64,000 nucleotides of DNA from Solibacillus daqui (GCF_028747805.1 NZ_CP114887.1:3807001-3871000), one strand, 5' to 3'; numbered from the stretch's first letter, positions 16,614 to 26,034 are shown. Translations and numbers: made by a program. The notes: generated by a model not told the origin, from the letters alone.

Positions 16614-17715
16614 AGAGGTAACTCAGTTAGAAAGATTCATTCGAGAAACACCTGTGGAAGTTGATTTGGTAAATCGTACTATGAGCAAATATGAAAGTAT
16701 TCGTAATACAAAGCCGTCTGAAAAATTTAGAACTCGTAAGAACTTACGTCAAAGAGTCATGATGATTACCGCCTCCGCAGCAATGATTTTTAGTTTGATC
16801 ATTATCACGGGTTTAATTTCACCAACGATGGCGGCGACGATGAAAGAAGTGCCTTTATTATCATCTGTTTTTAAATTTACAAGGGATCTTGGTCTACACG
16901 CCGCAGATGAAAAGGGATTCTCAACAAAATTGAATACAAGCGTTACGCATGAAGGCTTTACATTAAATGTAACAGAAGTAGTGTTTGACGGTACACGTGT
17001 TGCAATTGGGATTGAACGCCATCATAAAGAAGGTGAAAATTCAAAAGAAAGTTTATCAGATCAAATGAGTAATATTGAATTTTTACTAAATGGTGAACCA
17101 CTGAATCACACTAATTTTAGTGGTGTTTTTAGACAGCCAAGTAAGGATAAGAATTCCGTAATTCTTGAATTTTCAGATTTGAAAAATCAAGGTGGAAGTC
17201 CTTTCCCAAAGCAGTTTAATTTGACATTATCCACTACAATAACCGAGATTTCTGAACCTTTTAAAATGGATATTCCAGTGAGTGATATTGGTAACTATGT
17301 AAACCTACAACCTAATATAAGTAGAAAATACAAAAATAATCAGTTTACTATTGAACAAATTATACTAACTCCCATTACAACTAGTATTACGACAAGAATA
17401 GCCTTGCTTGATAAATCAACTTCTGTAGATTTCCGGGAAGGAATAAATATCGAAGTTTATGATGAACAAGGGCGTGAACTAAAACTAATTCATGGCAATG
17501 GTCGGCGTGAGACAAATAAAGGAAATAGCGATTTAATTATGGATTTACGGTTCCATCCATTTGAAACCTTACCAAAAGCTATTACAATTAAGCCATATAT
17601 TAATCTTATTAATGACTATCCAAAAGGAACATATCAAGAGGATGAAAATGGTGACCCAATAATTCAATACATCCCTGAACTAGAAATAACAATACCGATT
17701 AAATCACAGCAATAA
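16585..17715 (+). CDS. DUF4179-domain anti-sigma factor
   Basis: A 376-residue membrane protein overlapping the sigma gene by 29 bases. The N-terminal ~55 residues are charged and cytoplasmic (the presumed sigma-binding part). One helix spans about residues 55-78 (MMITASAAMIFSLIIITGL). The following MAATMKEVPLLSSVFKFTRD marks the DUF4179 ectodomain. The remaining ~270 residues are beta-rich and resemble the DUF5643-type C-terminal domain. By analogy with known pairs it holds the sigma factor inactive until an envelope signal triggers release. The ligand is unknown. A GGGAGGGG site sits seven bases before the ATG. Confidence 0.85.
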   Translation: MNTRSKQKDKEVTQLERFIRETPVEVDLVNRTMSKYESIRNTKPSEKFRTRKNLRQRVMMITASAAMIFSLIIITGLISPTMAATMKEVPLLSSVFKFTRDLGLHAADEKGFSTKLNTSVTHEGFTLNVTEVVFDGTRVAIGIERHHKEGENSKESLSDQMSNIEFLLNGEPLNHTNFSGVFRQPSKDKNSVILEFSDLKNQGGSPFPKQFNLTLSTTITEISEPFKMDIPVSDIGNYVNLQPNISRKYKNNQFTIEQIILTPITTSITTRIALLDKSTSVDFREGINIEVYDEQGRELKLIHGNGRRETNKGNSDLIMDLRFHPFETLPKAITIKPYINLINDYPKGTYQEDENGDPIIQYIPELEITIPIKSQQ

Positions 17716-17740
17716 AATAGTAGAGCAAGTGAACCAGTGT

Positions 17741-17775
17741 GCCAAACGATGAATTAACAACGTTTTGGCTTTTTT
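17741..17775 (+). terminator. Terminator of the first sigma/anti-sigma operon
   Basis: GCCAAACG pairs with CGTTTTGGC (one bulge) and ends in TTTTTT. The following gap to 18036 is AT-rich, with the nupC promoter region and no gene I can support. Confidence 0.75.
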
Positions 17776-18036
17776 CACGGGAATTTTACACTAATAATTA
17801 TTTGAATGAAAAAGAAGTTTTTAGTTCAACCTAAATTGTTCAAGTAACTATCAGTGTGGTAAAAGTCATAATGAACTTGGTGTGTGGATTTATATTGATA
17901 AATCGGAATCATTCGTCATTTTACATCTCATATGCTTTTTGTTAAAATTGCTAAGTCACGTCAGTCGTCTGATGTAATAAAATGGAATATTGAAAGCGAA
18001 TGTTTTCTTCCTAAAAATATTAAAAAGGTGTCTATT

Positions 18037-19248
18037 ATGAACGTACTATGGGGAATTGGCGGTATTTTTATCGTCTTAATAATTGCTTTTCTTTTATCAA
18101 GCGCTAAAAGTTCAATTAAGTGGCGCACAATTTTAGTGGGATTAGCAATTCAAATTTTATTTGCTTTTATTGTTTTAAAATGGGAGGCCGGTCGAGAGGT
18201 ACTTGAAAGTTTCTCCAACGGCGTGCAACATTTAATTTCTTATGCGAATGAAGGAATTTCTTTCTTATTTGGACCTGCAGCAGATACAGAAAATTTTGGG
18301 TTTGTTTTTGCCTTTCAAGTGCTAACCGTTATCATTTTCTTTTCTGCTTTAATCTCGGTTTTATATTATTTAGGCATAATGCAATTTTTAATACGCATTA
18401 TCGGTGGAGGACTTTCGAAGCTTCTTGGGACAAGCAAGGCGGAGTCCATTTCAGCAGCTGCAAACATCTTTGTTGGGTATACAGAAGCACCACTTGTCAT
18501 TCGGCCGTTCATTAACAAAATGACAAAGTCTGAGTTATTTGCCGTTATGACAGGAGGACTTGCATCAGTCTCTGGTTCGGTTTTAGTCGGATATGCATTG
18601 TTAGGTGTGCCTCTAGAATATTTACTTGCAGCAAGCTTTATGGCTGCCCCAGCTGGGTTAGTTTTAGCTAAAATCATGATTCCAGAAACAGAAGTTATTG
18701 ATGAAGGAAACTTTAAGTTAGAAAAAGATGATTCTTCTGCGAATGTAATTGATGCAGCTGCACGAGGTGCAAGTGATGGGATGAAGCTTGCAGTGAATGT
18801 TGGAGCTATGCTACTGGCATTTATTGGTATTATCGCATTACTTAACGGTATACTTGGTGGTTTAGGCAGTATCTTTGGTTTTGAAGACTTAACACTTCAA
18901 GGCATTTTAGGTTACCTGTTTTCACCATTAGCGTTTGCCATTGGTGTTCCATGGGCAGAAGCTGTTCAAGCTGGTTCATACATTGGGCAAAAACTTGTGT
19001 TGAATGAGTTTGTTGCTTATGCATCATTTGGGCCAGCGATTGCAGAGCTTTCTGATAAAACTGTTATTGTAGTTAGTTTCGCTTTATGTGGTTTTGCAAA
19101 CTTAAGTTCAATGGCCATTTTATTAGGTGGCTTAGGGTCATTAGCACCAAATCGCCGTTCAGATATTGCTCGTTTAGGAGTTAGAGCTGTTGCTGCGGGG
19201 ATGTTAGCTTCCTTATTAAGTGCGGCAATAGCAGGGATGTTTATTTAA
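18037..19248 (+). CDS. nupC: NupC-family nucleoside transporter (CNT)
   Basis: A 403-residue concentrative nucleoside transporter that imports nucleosides with protons or sodium. It shows the full CNT layout: N-terminal helices, the gate/core domain with [19 protein letters not shown] near residue 145, and the C-terminal signature [16 protein letters not shown] near residue 350. The ATG at 18037 is preceded by AAAAGGTG; the frame is open about 35 codons further up, but that stretch is polar, low in codon bias and has no ribosome site. It is a single gene with its own terminator, unrelated to the flanking sigma modules. Confidence 0.94.
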   Translation: MNVLWGIGGIFIVLIIAFLLSSAKSSIKWRTILVGLAIQILFAFIVLKWEAGREVLESFSNGVQHLISYANEGISFLFGPAADTENFGFVFAFQVLTVIIFFSALISVLYYLGIMQFLIRIIGGGLSKLLGTSKAESISAAANIFVGYTEAPLVIRPFINKMTKSELFAVMTGGLASVSGSVLVGYALLGVPLEYLLAASFMAAPAGLVLAKIMIPETEVIDEGNFKLEKDDSSANVIDAAARGASDGMKLAVNVGAMLLAFIGIIALLNGILGGLGSIFGFEDLTLQGILGYLFSPLAFAIGVPWAEAVQAGSYIGQKLVLNEFVAYASFGPAIAELSDKTVIVVSFALCGFANLSSMAILLGGLGSLAPNRRSDIARLGVRAVAAGMLASLLSAAIAGMFI

Positions 19249-19263
19249 ATATGTAGGATCTAG

Positions 19264-19303
19264 AGTGCCAGGTGCAGAATATACATGCGCCCGGCACTTT
19301 TTT
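19264..19303 (+). terminator. Terminator of nupC
   Basis: AGTGCC-A-GG-T-GCA pairs with TGC-G-CC-C-GGCACT, followed by TTTTTT. It starts 15 bases after the nupC stop. Confidence 0.8.
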
Positions 19304-19372
19304 GAGCCATATTCCCACCGAAGCAGCTAAAAGTATAGGTAGATTACTATCCGTTTTTCATATATAAAAATA

Positions 19373-19412
19373 AGGCACTTTTTGTTCAAAATTGAACAAA
19401 AAGTGCCTTTAC
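19373..19412. terminator. Bidirectional terminator hairpin
   Basis: A 17-bp perfect stem, AGGCACTTTTTGTTCAA with its complement, has a two-base loop region. It lies between convergent nupC and the small YfhD-like gene at 19459 and can end the latter. Confidence 0.75.
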
Positions 19413-19458
19413 TATTGTACTGAGGAGCTTATTTACCAAGTTTTTAATTTAAATGCCC

Positions 19459-19620
19459 CTATTTCTTAGATTTCTTTTCAGCTACTGAATTAATCATATC
19501 TGAAAATTCCTTTGAAAACTCTTCTTTCGCTTTGTTTGGTGCAATTTTTTGGTTTTTCGGTGTTTGAGGTAACGAACCTTTGTTGCTGCTTTGACCTTGC
19601 TTATTATCTCTTCCCATCAT
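19459..19620 (-). CDS. YfhD-like small hydrophilic protein
   Basis: A 53-residue, Lys/Gln/Ser-rich protein with no hydrophobic stretch. It opens MMGRDNKQGQSSNKG, continues with LPQTPKN and ends with EEFSKEFSDMINSVAEKK. The MGR start, the LPQxP motif and the E(E/Y)(F/Y)SxE(F/L)xD segment recall the YfhD family of Bacillus, small proteins of unknown role linked to sporulation-stage expression. The gene is preceded by AGGAGAG four to seven bases before ATG 19620 (or 19617) and closed by the strong hairpin at 19373. The stretch 19625-19930 upstream is AT-rich with no further gene visible. Confidence 0.65.
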   Translation of the reverse strand: MMGRDNKQGQSSNKGSLPQTPKNQKIAPNKAKEEFSKEFSDMINSVAEKKSKK

Positions 19621-19931
19621 CCATCTCTCCTTTCATTTTGAATCGTTCTTAATATGGCATGGAATTTGATTTTCAATAACAAAAAAGCAGAATTGAAAAA
19701 AATTTATGTGGACTAACCTAATTTCATAAGAAAACATTAAATATTTCTAAAAAGGGTATGAATAAAACAAGACCTACTCAATTATTTTGGGAGCGTTTTT
19801 CTATGACAAGAGTTAGTATGAATACGTACTGCGTGGTCGTCCTTTATCACTATCCTCGGGTACTAGATCAAAACACTACTAGCAATTTTTAGCTAATCAA
19901 CATATGTAGTAATTTTTCTTTTTTATTTTTC

Positions 19932-19958
19932 TAAAACGTACCTTCGATTTGCCTCGTC
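19932..19958 (+). promoter_or_regulatory. Possible ECF-type promoter of the second sigma operon
   Basis: TAAAAC-N17-CGTC resembles the AAC/CGTC elements recognised by B. subtilis ECF sigma factors such as SigX. It lies 33 bases before the sigma start codon, so the factor may control itself. Motif judged by eye. Confidence 0.4.
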
Positions 19959-19990
19959 TAATGGTCAAATCAACAACGAAAGGAGCAAGA

Positions 19991-20512
19991 ATGATGATGC
20001 TTTCTGATGAACGTGCTTTTAGTGAAGCAATGGAAGAATACAGCGATTATTTACTGCGCATCGCTTACCTCTACGTAAAAGATTGGCTAGTTGCAGAAGA
20101 TATTGTGCAAGATGCTTTTTTGTCCTACTATGTAAAGTTCGAGCAATTTGAAGAACGTGCTTCACTCAAAACATACCTTGTGCGTATTGTGATTAATAAA
20201 TGTAAAGACTACTTAAAGTCTTGGAAATATCGCAAGCTAACCTTAACGAATCATTTTTTTAGTGCTAAAAAAGATGCGGCTACCGCAATACAAAATGAAG
20301 AACGTCTTGATATTGCCAATGCCGTACTGAGTTTACCTATCCATTTGCGTGAAGTCATTATTCATTATTATTACGATGAGTTATCCGTTTTAGAAGTCGC
20401 CTCCTTATTAGCACTTTCCGACAATACCGTTAAAACAAGATTGAGGCGCGCACGACAGCTATTAAAAGAACAGCTTTCACATGACGAATGGGAGGTGCTT
20501 TCACATGAATGA
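19991..20512 (+). CDS. ECF-type RNA polymerase sigma factor (second module)
   Basis: A 173-residue group 4 sigma factor, more typical of SigV/SigX-like proteins than the one at 16020. Region 2 reads YLYVKDWLVAEDIVQDAF (about residues 27-44), and region 4 ends with the helix LALSDNTVKTRLRRARQLLK near the C-terminus. The start is one of three consecutive ATG codons after AGGAG; the first is used here. Its last eight bases overlap the following membrane protein. A possible self-recognised promoter lies just upstream. The two sigma factors share little beyond the fold, so they are not a recent duplication. Confidence 0.9.
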   Translation: MMMLSDERAFSEAMEEYSDYLLRIAYLYVKDWLVAEDIVQDAFLSYYVKFEQFEERASLKTYLVRIVINKCKDYLKSWKYRKLTLTNHFFSAKKDAATAIQNEERLDIANAVLSLPIHLREVIIHYYYDELSVLEVASLLALSDNTVKTRLRRARQLLKEQLSHDEWEVLSHE

Positions 20513-21866
20513 ATTGAAACGTCAGCTCGATAAAAAAATGGGAAATACATCACAAAGGGTAGAACGCATTATGAATAACATTAACGATAATAAACGTCAA
20601 AAGGAAAATAAAAAAGCTCCACAGAAATTGTACTATGTCACATTCGCTGGGTTTATAGCATTGTTGGTTGCAATTACGATTATCACCAATCCATTCTCAT
20701 CAAATAGTCCAAACACTGCAACACCAGTGCCAACTGATTCAAATAAGCCAGCAATTCAAATAGAAGAACCTGAAGACTATAGTGAAATTCTAAAAAAATT
20801 CTTCAAGCAAGACGGTGATGTTGCTCACTTTTTAGGTACTGGTAATGAGTTTGCAGGCTTTACGGAAACAACGACTTGGTTATCTAATAATTATGTGCAA
20901 ATTTTGGAAGATAACGGAGGGGCCGTTTCTCAAAAGGTATACCGCATTACAAAGGAAACAATCGAACTCATCTACCAAGATATTGCCGAACCTACAGCAA
21001 AGGTATTTACTAATACTGAGTTAACATCACTAGCAGCTATCCAAACAGTTTTACAATGGCCACTTGTAGATGGGGACTCCATTGATGATATATCTGTTCA
21101 ATTACCTGTTGAAATAAAAACACCATATAAAACGTTTTCAAATACAATCATGCTTAGCGAAATTGTTGAAAGTGGGAAAAATGACTACTACTATGCAGAG
21201 GGGTACGGCCTAGTCGCTCGTATTTTCAAGACAAGTGATGGCTATCAAATTGCGTCTTTCCTTGCCTCAATTAATGAGCCCCCTGCAACGACATCTGACG
21301 AAAAAATTTCTTTTTTAAATGTAGATACAAATAAACAAGAGACACTTCTGCTACAAAGTTTACCATTCATTGATAAATTGCATCCTTATACATCAACCGA
21401 TGATTTTGAATTAACATACGACCCACTATTCTCAACAGACAACGGTGAGTTCGGGGTGTTCACCACTTATTGCAATGATTACAACTGTCAGCTAGCATTT
21501 GTGATGCGAAATGCTGATCGCATTACAAGTGGTCCTATCGTTTATGCACGTATGACAGGTTTTAAACGTTCACCAAATTTCGAAAAAGTGATAATTGCGT
21601 TACAATCTCCAGAGCTATATGAAGATACGTTTATTGAACGTTCCATGCTAAAAATAATTAATGTCCAAACAATGCAAGTTGAAGTACCAACTTCTCAGGA
21701 AATTTACTTTAGCGAACAAAGCTACCCAATATCTTATTACGATTGGGTAGATGACACAACGATTCAACTTGAAGTGGCAGATGTTAATGATGCAGAAGCG
21801 AGCACGATTTATAATTGGCAAAAAAACAACAAACCGACAATTACAATCGAAGCACGTTTACCATAA
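20505..21866 (+). CDS. Predicted membrane-anchored anti-sigma factor
   Basis: A 453-residue protein with a basic N-terminal cytoplasmic tail (about 44 residues), one helix (about 46-62, VTFAGFIALLVAITIIT), a Pro/Thr/Ser/Asn linker and a large extracytoplasmic domain rich in strands and aromatic residues. No zinc-binding HxxxCxxC motif is present, so it is not a ZAS-type anti-sigma. The role is inferred from the 8-base overlap with the sigma gene and the type II membrane layout. GGAGGTG lies eight bases before ATG 20505. The ectodomain family is not recognised; it could bind a cell-wall ligand. Confidence 0.75.
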   Translation: MNELKRQLDKKMGNTSQRVERIMNNINDNKRQKENKKAPQKLYYVTFAGFIALLVAITIITNPFSSNSPNTATPVPTDSNKPAIQIEEPEDYSEILKKFFKQDGDVAHFLGTGNEFAGFTETTTWLSNNYVQILEDNGGAVSQKVYRITKETIELIYQDIAEPTAKVFTNTELTSLAAIQTVLQWPLVDGDSIDDISVQLPVEIKTPYKTFSNTIMLSEIVESGKNDYYYAEGYGLVARIFKTSDGYQIASFLASINEPPATTSDEKISFLNVDTNKQETLLLQSLPFIDKLHPYTSTDDFELTYDPLFSTDNGEFGVFTTYCNDYNCQLAFVMRNADRITSGPIVYARMTGFKRSPNFEKVIIALQSPELYEDTFIERSMLKIINVQTMQVEVPTSQEIYFSEQSYPISYYDWVDDTTIQLEVADVNDAEASTIYNWQKNNKPTITIEARLP

Positions 21867-21869
21867 AAA

Positions 21870-21905
21870 ATGCCCACCATCTGAATATCAGATGGTGGGC
21901 ATTTG
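21870..21905. terminator. Bidirectional terminator between sigma operon and phosphatase
   Basis: ATGCCCACCATCTGA pairs perfectly with TCAGATGGTGGGCAT, flanked by A- and T-rich runs. It serves the anti-sigma gene and the convergent phosphatase. Confidence 0.88.
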
Positions 21906-21919
21906 AATTTTTAGTTAGT

Positions 21920-22375
21920 TTAGTCTATCAAAATTTTCTCCAGTAACACTTCGCAGCCCTCTAAACATAAATCATATGTTTCCTGAAAATCACCTGTATA
22001 CCATGGATCTGGCACATCTTTTTTATGCGGTGTTAAATCTAAGAAACGAAACACTTTTGCATGTCCTTCCGCGCGTAACATCTCAATCGTATTACGGACA
22101 TTGCTATCGTCCATGCATACTAAATAATCAAAATCTCGTAAATCTGAACTACGTAATTGGCGCGCCTTCATTCCGCTTGTTGAAATGCCATATTCCTGTA
22201 ACTTTGCCTTCGTTCCTCTGTGTGGTTGCTCGTCAATATGGTAATCACTTGTCCCAGCCGAATCGACTTTAATTTTACTTGTTAATCCGTTCTTTTCCAC
22301 TAAATCACGCATGACCGCCTCAGCCATTGGCGAACGACAAATATTGCCCAAACAAATAAATAACACCTGTTTCAT
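21920..22375 (-). CDS. Low-molecular-weight protein-tyrosine phosphatase
   Basis: A 151-residue cysteine phosphatase. The P-loop CLGNICRS is at residues 8-15 (nucleophile Cys8) and the general-acid segment is VPDPWY near residue 120. The pattern DPWYTGDF and the length match the YfkJ-type enzyme of Bacillus, not the arginine-phosphatase YwlE. It removes phosphate from protein tyrosine residues in the cytosol; the target is unknown. It lies downstream of a run of minus-strand genes with about 56 bases and a terminator between it and the acyltransferase, so it probably has its own promoter. Confidence 0.92.
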   Translation of the reverse strand: MKQVLFICLGNICRSPMAEAVMRDLVEKNGLTSKIKVDSAGTSDYHIDEQPHRGTKAKLQEYGISTSGMKARQLRSSDLRDFDYLVCMDDSNVRNTIEMLRAEGHAKVFRFLDLTPHKKDVPDPWYTGDFQETYDLCLEGCEVLLEKILID

Positions 22376-22396
22376 TGATTTCGCTCCTTATTTAAA

Positions 22397-22424
22397 GAAG
22401 CTGCACGAAAAAATTCGTACAGCT
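22397..22424 (-). terminator. Terminator of the acyltransferase gene
   Basis: AAGCTGTACGAA pairs with TTCGTGCAGCTT on the minus strand (one G-U), followed by TCTTTAAATAA. It begins eight bases after the acyltransferase stop. Confidence 0.7.
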
Positions 22425-22431
22425 TACACAA

Positions 22432-23034
22432 TTATTTTATTTCTGGATGTTTTGCTTTTAATTCGTTTGTTAAACGAAGTAATTCTTCTTCTAAAAATTG
22501 CACTGATGCATCACGGCCATCCTTACCTGATTCCACTGAAAAGGGCTTACCGTAAACTAAATAGCCTTTTTGACGCTTGAATACACCCTTTGCATCTTTT
22601 GGTCCGATATAGGCAGCTGGCACAATTTGTGCTTTAGACAACTGTGCGATTGTAATAGCTCCTGCTTTTAACTCTGAATTTTCTGAGCTACGTGTACCAC
22701 TTGGAAAAATGCCTACAATCTTTCCTTCTTTAATTAATTGACGAGGAATTTTAATTACACTCGGCCCTGGGTTATCACGGTCAACTGGGAAAGCATTGAG
22801 CTTTGTAATTAACCAGCCTAGCCCTTTAATATCGAAAAGCTGTTTTTTCGCCATGAAATGAATTTCACGCGGCAACATTGACGTACCTAAATTTAAAATA
22901 TCAATATAACCATTGTGAGTACAGGCAACTATGAAGCCGCCCTCTTTCGGAACATTTTCTTCGCCGTACACTTTTGCCCTTGCTCCATTTACGCCTAAAA
23001 TTACGTTTACTACACCTGCAATAAATTTATACAC
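22432..23034 (-). CDS. 1-acyl-sn-glycerol-3-phosphate acyltransferase (PlsC-like)
   Basis: A 200-residue LPLAT-superfamily enzyme of phospholipid synthesis. The catalytic motif HX4D is HNGYID at about residues 40-45. The phosphate-binding motif is FPSGTRS near residue 110. It acylates lysophosphatidic acid at the membrane surface. The usual NHxxxxD has Thr-His instead of Asn-His, a common variant. The gene is monocistronic by spacing, with a stem-loop downstream. It could be a paralogue specialised for another acceptor, since PlsC-like proteins are often multiple in Bacilli. Confidence 0.88.
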   Translation of the reverse strand: MYKFIAGVVNVILGVNGARAKVYGEENVPKEGGFIVACTHNGYIDILNLGTSMLPREIHFMAKKQLFDIKGLGWLITKLNAFPVDRDNPGPSVIKIPRQLIKEGKIVGIFPSGTRSSENSELKAGAITIAQLSKAQIVPAAYIGPKDAKGVFKRQKGYLVYGKPFSVESGKDGRDASVQFLEEELLRLTNELKAKHPEIK

Positions 23035-23105
23035 GTTTTAATCCTACCTTATTCTTTCGTTATGCTTCTATTGTAAGCGATAGTGATTACGAGCTTCAAC
23101 TGAAA

Positions 23106-23987
23106 CTATTTCACATTTACTTTTGAAATGGCCTCAACTAAGCCTGACAACCAATCTTGTAAATTACTAAATGTAAAGCCTAAGCCTGTTGCCTTATCAT
23201 TTTTCATATACCAAGAAGCTGGAATCGCGTATGGTGAACGAATTTCATCTGTACCGAGCAATGCAATTTTTGCACGTTTATTCGTTTTGTCTTCAATTAA
23301 AGAAATTAAATCCTTCAATGAGATAATCCCGTTCGCTGTTGCATTTATTGGGCCTTCTACATCATTCATACCAACCCATGCTAAAAATTTGGCTGCTTCT
23401 GTCGCCTGAATAAATGACATCTCCGCATCCATATTAACAAATCCGATTGGCTCATCGTTTAAAATGCGCTCGACATGGAAATGCAAGCGGCGTGTGTAAT
23501 CATCTTCCCCCATAACAATTGGGAAACGTACTGCCACAACTGGGAAATTGGCCTCTTTATAAAACACAGCCTCTGCTAATCGTTTGCCTTCTCCGTAAGT
23601 AAATTCATGCGTATCCCCCATACGAATTTCATAGTCATATGGGTTAAAATCCTCTTCCGCATGGGCTGTACCGTTTGCTTCGTATGTTGAAAGTGTCGAT
23701 GTAAAAACTAGTTTTTTTATTGAACCATTGAAAATTTCACATAGCTGCTTTGCTTCATTTGGAGAATAACAAATATTATCGTAAACAACATCAAACTGTT
23801 TGTCTGCTAATGCTTCTTTAAAGCTTGCCACATCTTTGCGATCAACTTTAATATGTGTCACGTTCTTGCCGAAAGGATTTTCTGACATGCCACGCGTCAC
23901 AATCGTTACATCATGCTGTTCTGCTAATAAATTTTCTACTAATTTTCGTCCAAAAAATCGTGTGCCGCCTAATACTAAAATATTCAT
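23106..23987 (-). CDS. NAD-dependent epimerase/dehydratase family protein
   Basis: A 293-residue extended SDR. The cofactor loop is GGTRFFG (residues 8-14). A Thr/Ser-rich catalytic loop FTSTLSTYE lies near residue 95, and the YGEGK (YxxxK) motif near residue 132. The GGTRFFG variant is characteristic of a group of bacterial proteins related to chloroplast CSP41 and sugar-nucleotide epimerases. The substrate is unknown. It starts seven bases after the stop of the RlmA-type gene, so the two form an operon, although the functional link is not obvious. Confidence 0.85.
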   Translation of the reverse strand: MNILVLGGTRFFGRKLVENLLAEQHDVTIVTRGMSENPFGKNVTHIKVDRKDVASFKEALADKQFDVVYDNICYSPNEAKQLCEIFNGSIKKLVFTSTLSTYEANGTAHAEEDFNPYDYEIRMGDTHEFTYGEGKRLAEAVFYKEANFPVVAVRFPIVMGEDDYTRRLHFHVERILNDEPIGFVNMDAEMSFIQATEAAKFLAWVGMNDVEGPINATANGIISLKDLISLIEDKTNKRAKIALLGTDEIRSPYAIPASWYMKNDKATGLGFTFSNLQDWLSGLVEAISKVNVK

Positions 23988-23993
23988 TGTTCC

Positions 23994-24833
23994 CTACCTC
24001 ATTCCAATTAATATGTCTAAATCAATCGTGATATGTTGAAGTTCAATGTTTTCCTTTTGTTCAATATGCCATCCCATTGGCGTCATTTCTAGTAATTTTT
24101 GTACAAGATTTGGTTTTAGCGGAATCGTATACGTTACACGCTTTACATCAACATTATTAAAGCTTGCCGTAAATCGAGCTACCGTTTGCTCGTTTGTATA
24201 ATTTTCTTTTTCAGAATCTGCAAATGCCTGCACACGCAATTCTTTCAAATAATTTTCCTGTGGCACAACTTTAATAACCTTACCACCTGGTTTTAATAAA
24301 CGTTTGAATTCCTCATAATTGGCAGGTGACAAAATATTCAAAATACAATCAAATGAGGCTTCATTATAAGGACTATTTGCTAAATCACCTACACACCATA
24401 ATTGATCCTCATAAAATTTAGCTGCCGCCATAATCCCTTCTTTTGAAATATCGACACCAATTCCCAACGCCCCTTCAAGCTTTTGGCAAATTCGATGTAG
24501 ATGTGAGCCTTCACCACAGCCCGTATCTAAAATAATAGGATGTTGGACGTTTATTTCCCCGGCAATAACTTGTTGTACATTGTCATATATTCCTGATTGA
24601 ATCACTTCATGACGCGATTCAAATAATTCCTTTGAATACATTGACTGTATTGGACGACTTAATAAATATATATAGCCTTGTTTTGCAACATCAAAAGAAT
24701 GGTTCGATGGGCAACTCATTTTACCTTCATCACTCATTGTCATCTGTTGTTTGCAAAGTGGGCATGCAAAAATTTCAATTGATTGTTGAAGTTGTTGAAT
24801 GCTTTGCGCGCGTTTTGATAATAGACCCATCAT
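23994..24833 (-). CDS. 23S rRNA (guanine-N1)-methyltransferase, RlmA family
   Basis: A 279-residue enzyme predicted to methylate a guanine in helix 35 of 23S rRNA. The N-terminal zinc ribbon has CPLC (residues 24-27) and CPSNHSFD (about 40-47), the ligand set seen in RlmA. The SAM site LDTGCGEGSH is near residue 105. Gram-positive members of this family (RlmA-II/TlrB type) modify G748 and influence tylosin-class macrolide sensitivity; the exact base here is an inference. An AGGAGG site precedes ATG 24833. The gene leads a two-gene unit with the epimerase-like protein. Confidence 0.9.
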   Translation of the reverse strand: MMGLLSKRAQSIQQLQQSIEIFACPLCKQQMTMSDEGKMSCPSNHSFDVAKQGYIYLLSRPIQSMYSKELFESRHEVIQSGIYDNVQQVIAGEINVQHPIILDTGCGEGSHLHRICQKLEGALGIGVDISKEGIMAAAKFYEDQLWCVGDLANSPYNEASFDCILNILSPANYEEFKRLLKPGGKVIKVVPQENYLKELRVQAFADSEKENYTNEQTVARFTASFNNVDVKRVTYTIPLKPNLVQKLLEMTPMGWHIEQKENIELQHITIDLDILIGMR

Positions 24834-25028
24834 TGGATCCTCCTTCTCTTGTTGTCGCTAGTATCGTACCACAAATTATTTAAAATTAGAAAAACACAAA
24901 TCGCGCTAAACTAATACCAATTGATGTAGTTTCTTATGTGGATTTCCTAAAAACATTTGCTATCCTAAGCACCCAAGAAGTTATTCGCGGGCGTCCCCTT
25001 TGCGCTGGCCCCCTCAAAAATCACTTTA

Positions 25029-25937
25029 CTATTTATATAATTCTTCTACCGTCACAAATTCATAGTTTTCCTGTATTAAATATTGAATAACAGCCTCTAA
25101 TGCTTCTGCCGTTTCCTTATGAATATCATGCATTAAAATAACGCCACCATCTTTCGCATGTAATTTTACATTTGCAAGTGTTTTAGCAGGTGTTTTATGC
25201 TGCCAATCCATTGTATCGATGTTCCACAATATCGATTTCATCTTGATTTCATCACGCACGTTTGCATTAATCGCTCCGTATGGCGGACGGTATGTTGTTG
25301 GATATTGTCCTATTGCCTCAAATATCGCATTGCTAGCACGGTCAATTTCGTCATGCAATTGAGCAGGTGTTAATTTTGTTAAGTTTTTATGGCTCCATGT
25401 ATGGCTAGCAATTTCATGACCTTGTTGTGCTGCTAACTTTACAATTTCCGGATGCTTTACTACATTCAATCCAATTACAAAAAATGTCGCTTTTACATCA
25501 TACTTTTGCAATATAGATAAAATTTGTACTGTGTTTTTATCGTTAGGGCCATCATCAAATGTTAGCGCAATTCGTTTGCGCTGTACTTCTTGCTGAGGTT
25601 TTTCTATCAATTCCTTTTGAGGCTCCTCTTTTGGTTCCTCTTTTGGTTCTTCTTGTTTCACCAATATTTCACTAACCGTTATGTATGCTTCACAATCACG
25701 GATATAACGGGGAAGTCCACCATTATTCATATAAAAAGGCGAGTTCCAATTCATTTTATCCCATTTTTGCTGTGGTAATTGCTTTACAAATTGTTCATAA
25801 CCTTGTTGCTCGTTATACGTTGCACTAATATGCATATTCTCTGCTTTTGTACCAAGTGGACTTTTTAACCACCAAAAAACAAGTGAACTCACTAATCCAA
25901 ATAAAATACCAATCATTAATATATTTTTGCTCATCAT
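25029..25937 (-). CDS. Membrane-anchored polysaccharide deacetylase (NodB family)
   Basis: A 302-residue extracytoplasmic deacetylase. An N-terminal signal anchor (about residues 4-22) and a stalk with the repeat EEPKEEPKEEP (about residue 95) precede the NodB domain. All CE4 motifs are present: TFDDGP (motif 1), HTWSH (motif 2), RPPYG (motif 3), DTMDW (motif 4) and LMHDI (motif 5). It should remove acetyl groups from peptidoglycan or another wall glycan. The GTG at 25949 lies before the GGTGGGGG ribosome site, so ATG 25937 is taken. The 145-base gap downstream of the rRNA methyltransferase start shows nothing clear. Confidence 0.92.
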   Translation of the reverse strand: MMSKNILMIGILFGLVSSLVFWWLKSPLGTKAENMHISATYNEQQGYEQFVKQLPQQKWDKMNWNSPFYMNNGGLPRYIRDCEAYITVSEILVKQEEPKEEPKEEPQKELIEKPQQEVQRKRIALTFDDGPNDKNTVQILSILQKYDVKATFFVIGLNVVKHPEIVKLAAQQGHEIASHTWSHKNLTKLTPAQLHDEIDRASNAIFEAIGQYPTTYRPPYGAINANVRDEIKMKSILWNIDTMDWQHKTPAKTLANVKLHAKDGGVILMHDIHKETAEALEAVIQYLIQENYEFVTVEELYK

Positions 25938-26034
25938 GCTGTCCCCCACCAGTCTATTCTATCTATTTAGACGTATGAGGGGTATTAAAAGTTGATAAAT
26001 AATAAAAAATAGGGCTCAGAAAATTCCCGAGCAC

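Noticed and set aside
17940-18020. PurR-type operator upstream of nupC
   Set aside because: A CGAATGTTTT word is present, but the second inverted half at the right spacing is not convincing.
17932-18036. N-terminal extension of nupC
   Set aside because: Polar residues unlike any CNT protein and no ribosome site; ATG 18037 has AAAAGGTG in place.
24884-25028. GC-rich patch near 24975-25015 as a fifth family A copy
   Set aside because: Only AGCGCAAAGGG is shared; no hairpin or tail blocks follow, so similarity is too short.
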